Shown piece by piece: positions 15,928 through 17,863 of a stretch of DNA of 17,863 bases (its first letter is position 1; each line of letters opens with the position of its first letter). The DNA comes from Bacillota bacterium (GTDB lineage Bacteria > Bacillota > Syntrophomonadia > Syntrophomonadales > Syntrophomonadaceae), in contig JAGFXV010000026.1 in the NCBI GenBank assembly GCA_017861475.1, forward strand, positions 1 through 17,863, read 5' to 3'. A program made the translations under genes and the position numbers. The notes below the pieces were generated by a model. It had not been told where the DNA came from and searched no databases. It saw only the letters and a program-made list of their open reading frames with translations.

Positions 15928-15961
15928 AGATATTCGAAGGTGCAATACAGGAGGGATCAAA

Positions 15962-16744
15962 TTGGGTAGGAGAAACGGGGAGAAAGATGAACTGCGTCAA
16001 CCCGCTAGCAGGATTGTGATCATAAAGAAGAAAACCGCGGTTATAACTGCCGTCGTCATTATAGCAATCGTCCTGACAGCATCAGCCATTTGGACTGTTG
16101 AAAGGCAGGAACTGCCAGCCATGTCTTACGTGATCGCCGGTCAGGTAATCGCCGTGGATGCCGGTCATGGCGGGATAGATCCCGGAGCGTCCAGGTACGG
16201 ATATGAGGAAAAAGATATTACCCTGGCTATCAGCAGAAAACTGGTTCGTTATCTGGAGCAATCAGGTGCTAAAGTAGTCCATCTTCGTACCGGAGAAGGT
16301 GATCTCTGCGGAGATAACTTTAAAGGTAAAATTCGCGATAGAAAAAGACGGGATCTGGCCTTGCGTGTTGAGAAAGCCAAAAGTGCCAAAGCAGATTTAT
16401 ATATCAGCATTCATACCAATGCTGATTTGAGTCCCCGCTGGTCCGGTGCCCAAACCTTTTATAAAGCCGGGCAGGAAAAAAGCAAACGTACCGCCATCGC
16501 CATCCAGGATGAATTAATCCGTGTTTTGGGCAATAATAAACGTGAAGCCAAAACCGGCAGTTATTATATTTTGGACAAAGCCCCCATGCCCATTGTCATC
16601 GTGGAAGTAGGCTTTTTGTCCAATCCCCGTGAGGCTCAATTACTGGTTTCTAATGAATATCAGGAAAAAATCGCCTATGCGATTTGTTCCGGAATTGTAA
16701 AATCATACTTGCCAGAGAAAAAAAGCAGTAATAAGCTGAAATGA
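15962..16744 (+). CDS. cwlD: Spore cortex N-acetylmuramoyl-L-alanine amidase CwlD
   Basis: A 260-residue amidase_3 enzyme. A membrane anchor or uncleaved signal lies at about residues 24-46, and the catalytic domain follows. Zinc-site residues are H69 in VDAGHGGIDPGA, a glutamate of YEEKDITLAIS (82-83) and H151 in SIHTNAD; the catalytic glutamate is E215 in VEVGFLSNPREAQLL. CwlD removes peptides from muramic acid so that muramic-delta-lactam can form in the spore cortex, which germination enzymes need. The TTG start follows AGGAGGGA (15949-15956). Its presence indicates an endospore former or a descendant of one. Other amidase_3 proteins are similar; synteny with rpsI supports CwlD. Confidence 0.88.
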   Translation: MGRRNGEKDELRQPASRIVIIKKKTAVITAVVIIAIVLTASAIWTVERQELPAMSYVIAGQVIAVDAGHGGIDPGASRYGYEEKDITLAISRKLVRYLEQSGAKVVHLRTGEGDLCGDNFKGKIRDRKRRDLALRVEKAKSAKADLYISIHTNADLSPRWSGAQTFYKAGQEKSKRTAIAIQDELIRVLGNNKREAKTGSYYILDKAPMPIVIVEVGFLSNPREAQLLVSNEYQEKIAYAICSGIVKSYLPEKKSSNKLK

Positions 16745-16779
16745 AGAAGCATCTATAAATATCTTGAGGAGGCTGGGCT

Positions 16780-17863
16780 ATGATCAGTTATGGAGCATTG
16801 ATGCCGCATCCACCGGTTTTAGTCAAGGAAATAGGCGGCGGACAGCTGCGGCAGCTGCAAACCAGTCTGGAGGCATTGTCGGCCATAAGCAGTGAACTGC
16901 TGGCTTCAGAGCCTGATTGCATTGTTTTTCTTACGCCCCATGGCAATGTTTTTCAGGACAGTTTGAGTTATTTGACATCAGTACATCTGCAAGGCGGCTT
17001 AAGTGATTTTGGCTGGTCAGATTCATGGACAAGCCTTGACAATGATCTGCAACTGATGCAAACCATCGTAGATCTGGCCGAAGCGAAAGGCTTGCCTCTT
17101 TTGGCAGTTACTTCGGATCTGGCTGTACGTTACCATCTGAAAGAGAATCTTGACCACGGTATTTTGGTACCGTTGTATTTTCTGCAGCAGGCAGGTATGG
17201 GAAAGATACCAATGGTGGCGATCAGTGTTGGTCTGCTTTCTAATGAAGAACTATATCAGTTCGGGAAAACCATCCAGGAAGCCAGCGATCAACTGGGCCG
17301 CCGAATTGCCATACTGGCTTCAGGCGATATGTCTCATGCATTGAAGGAAGAGGGCCCTTATCGCTTCCATCCGGACGGGCCTCGATTTGATCAGACGGTC
17401 AAGCAAGCTTTCGATCAGGGAGATTTCGTGAGCCTCTTGGAAATACCGCCGCAGTTGCGTGAAAACGCACGGGAATGTGGGTATCCCTCCATACTTATTT
17501 TGATTGGGGCGTTGGACGGTTATAAGCCTGATAAAATAACAACCAGTTATGAAGGTCCTTTCGGGGTAGGTTATCTGTGCGCGGGGATAAAGCCCGGTCA
17601 GAAGACAGAGAGCATGATACCCGTTTTGAAGAGGCGCAAAGCTGAACTTACAGCAGCACGTCGCCGCCAGGAAGGGCCGTTGGTACGCTGGGCCAGACTT
17701 AACCTGGAACACGCGGTTATCGGGTGCAAAGCACCGGAGCTGGAGGCAGAGCTGCAGGATCTGAAGACGCAAAGGGCAGCAGCTTTTGTATCCATCAAGA
17801 AGGGAGGCAGTTTAAGGGGCTGTATCGGCACGATCTTGCCTGCCTATAAAGATTTGGCCGAGG
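16780..17863 (+). CDS. AmmeMemoRadiSam system protein A: LigB-type dioxygenase-like domain fused to AMMECR1, 3' end outside window
   Basis: An open frame of 361 residues runs off the right edge. ATG 16780 follows GAGGAGG (16766-16772). Residues about 1-270 resemble class III extradiol dioxygenase (LigB-like) proteins: MPHPPVLV with H10, LTPHGN with H54, DHGILVPLYFL with H126 and ASGDMSHAL with H186. From about 288 an AMMECR1 domain begins (LVRWARLNLE, AFVSIKKGGSLRGCIGTI); the LRGCIGT motif at 345-351 is diagnostic. AMMECR1, Memo-like and radical SAM genes often occur together in bacteria and archaea (the AmmeMemoRadiSam system), so the other two partners may lie just downstream. The biochemical role is not established to my knowledge. 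It starts 35 bases after cwlD. Confidence 0.85.
   Translation, partial: MISYGALMPHPPVLVKEIGGGQLRQLQTSLEALSAISSELLASEPDCIVFLTPHGNVFQDSLSYLTSVHLQGGLSDFGWSDSWTSLDNDLQLMQTIVDLAEAKGLPLLAVTSDLAVRYHLKENLDHGILVPLYFLQQAGMGKIPMVAISVGLLSNEELYQFGKTIQEASDQLGRRIAILASGDMSHALKEEGPYRFHPDGPRFDQTVKQAFDQGDFVSLLEIPPQLRENARECGYPSILILIGALDGYKPDKITTSYEGPFGVGYLCAGIKPGQKTESMIPVLKRRKAELTAARRRQEGPLVRWARLNLEHAVIGCKAPELEAELQDLKTQRAAAFVSIKKGGSLRGCIGTILPAYKDLAE

Noticed and set aside
17150..17344. A 64-residue + strand frame near the right edge
   Set aside because: It lies inside the AMMECR1 fusion gene in another frame and resembles no family.
1..17863. CRISPR arrays, tRNAs, rRNAs, insertion sequences or phage genes
   Set aside because: No direct repeat series, tRNA-like cloverleaf, transposase or phage-like frame was seen; nearly all sequence is accounted for by collinear housekeeping genes.

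Overview
The window carries the S10, spc and alpha ribosomal-protein clusters of a low-to-mid GC Firmicute, followed by truA, rplM-rpsI, cwlD and the start of an AMMECR1-type gene. All genes read on the + strand. A Clostridia-type organism fits best: rpsD lies between rpsK and rpoA (in Bacillus subtilis it lies elsewhere), a small KOW-domain gene sits between map and infA, S14 is the short zinc type, rpsI is followed by the sporulation amidase gene cwlD, and AGGAGG ribosome-binding sites are strong throughout. A syntrophic or Desulfotomaculum-like clostridium is a reasonable guess, but the family cannot be fixed from sequence alone.

Layout. (1) 1-3566, S10 cluster: end of rplD, then rplW, rplB, rpsS, rplV, rpsC, rplP, rpmC, rpsQ. 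(2) 3595-11012, spc cluster: rplN, rplX, rplE, rpsN, rpsH, rplF, rplR, rpsE, rpmD, rplO, secY, adk, map, a KOW gene, infA, rpmJ. (3) 11076-13861, alpha cluster: rpsM, rpsK, rpsD, rpoA, rplQ, ended by an intrinsic terminator at about 13925-13956. (4) truA, with no ECF-transporter genes between it and rplQ. (5) rplM-rpsI with its own sigma-A-like promoter, a structured leader that can hide the rplM ribosome-binding site, and a strong terminator at 15831-15868. (6) cwlD, preceded by a SigE-like promoter candidate. (7) A partial gene running off the right edge, encoding a LigB-type dioxygenase-like domain fused to an AMMECR1 domain (AmmeMemoRadiSam protein A).

Most genes serve protein synthesis: both ribosomal subunits, IF-1, the RNA polymerase alpha subunit, the Sec channel, adenylate kinase, N-terminal methionine removal and tRNA pseudouridylation. 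The most unusual observation is in map. About 20 residues are missing cleanly and in frame, and they carry the GHG metal-binding histidine and the following HExP histidine of type I methionine aminopeptidases. Other points worth a second look are the rplM leader, a long structured rpsN-rpsH spacer, a weak terminator-like hairpin between rpsD and rpoA, the SigE-like promoter of cwlD, and the fused AMMECR1 protein. No gene-free stretch exceeds 300 bases; the longest is the 192-base truA-rplM gap. I saw no tRNA, rRNA, CRISPR array or mobile element.
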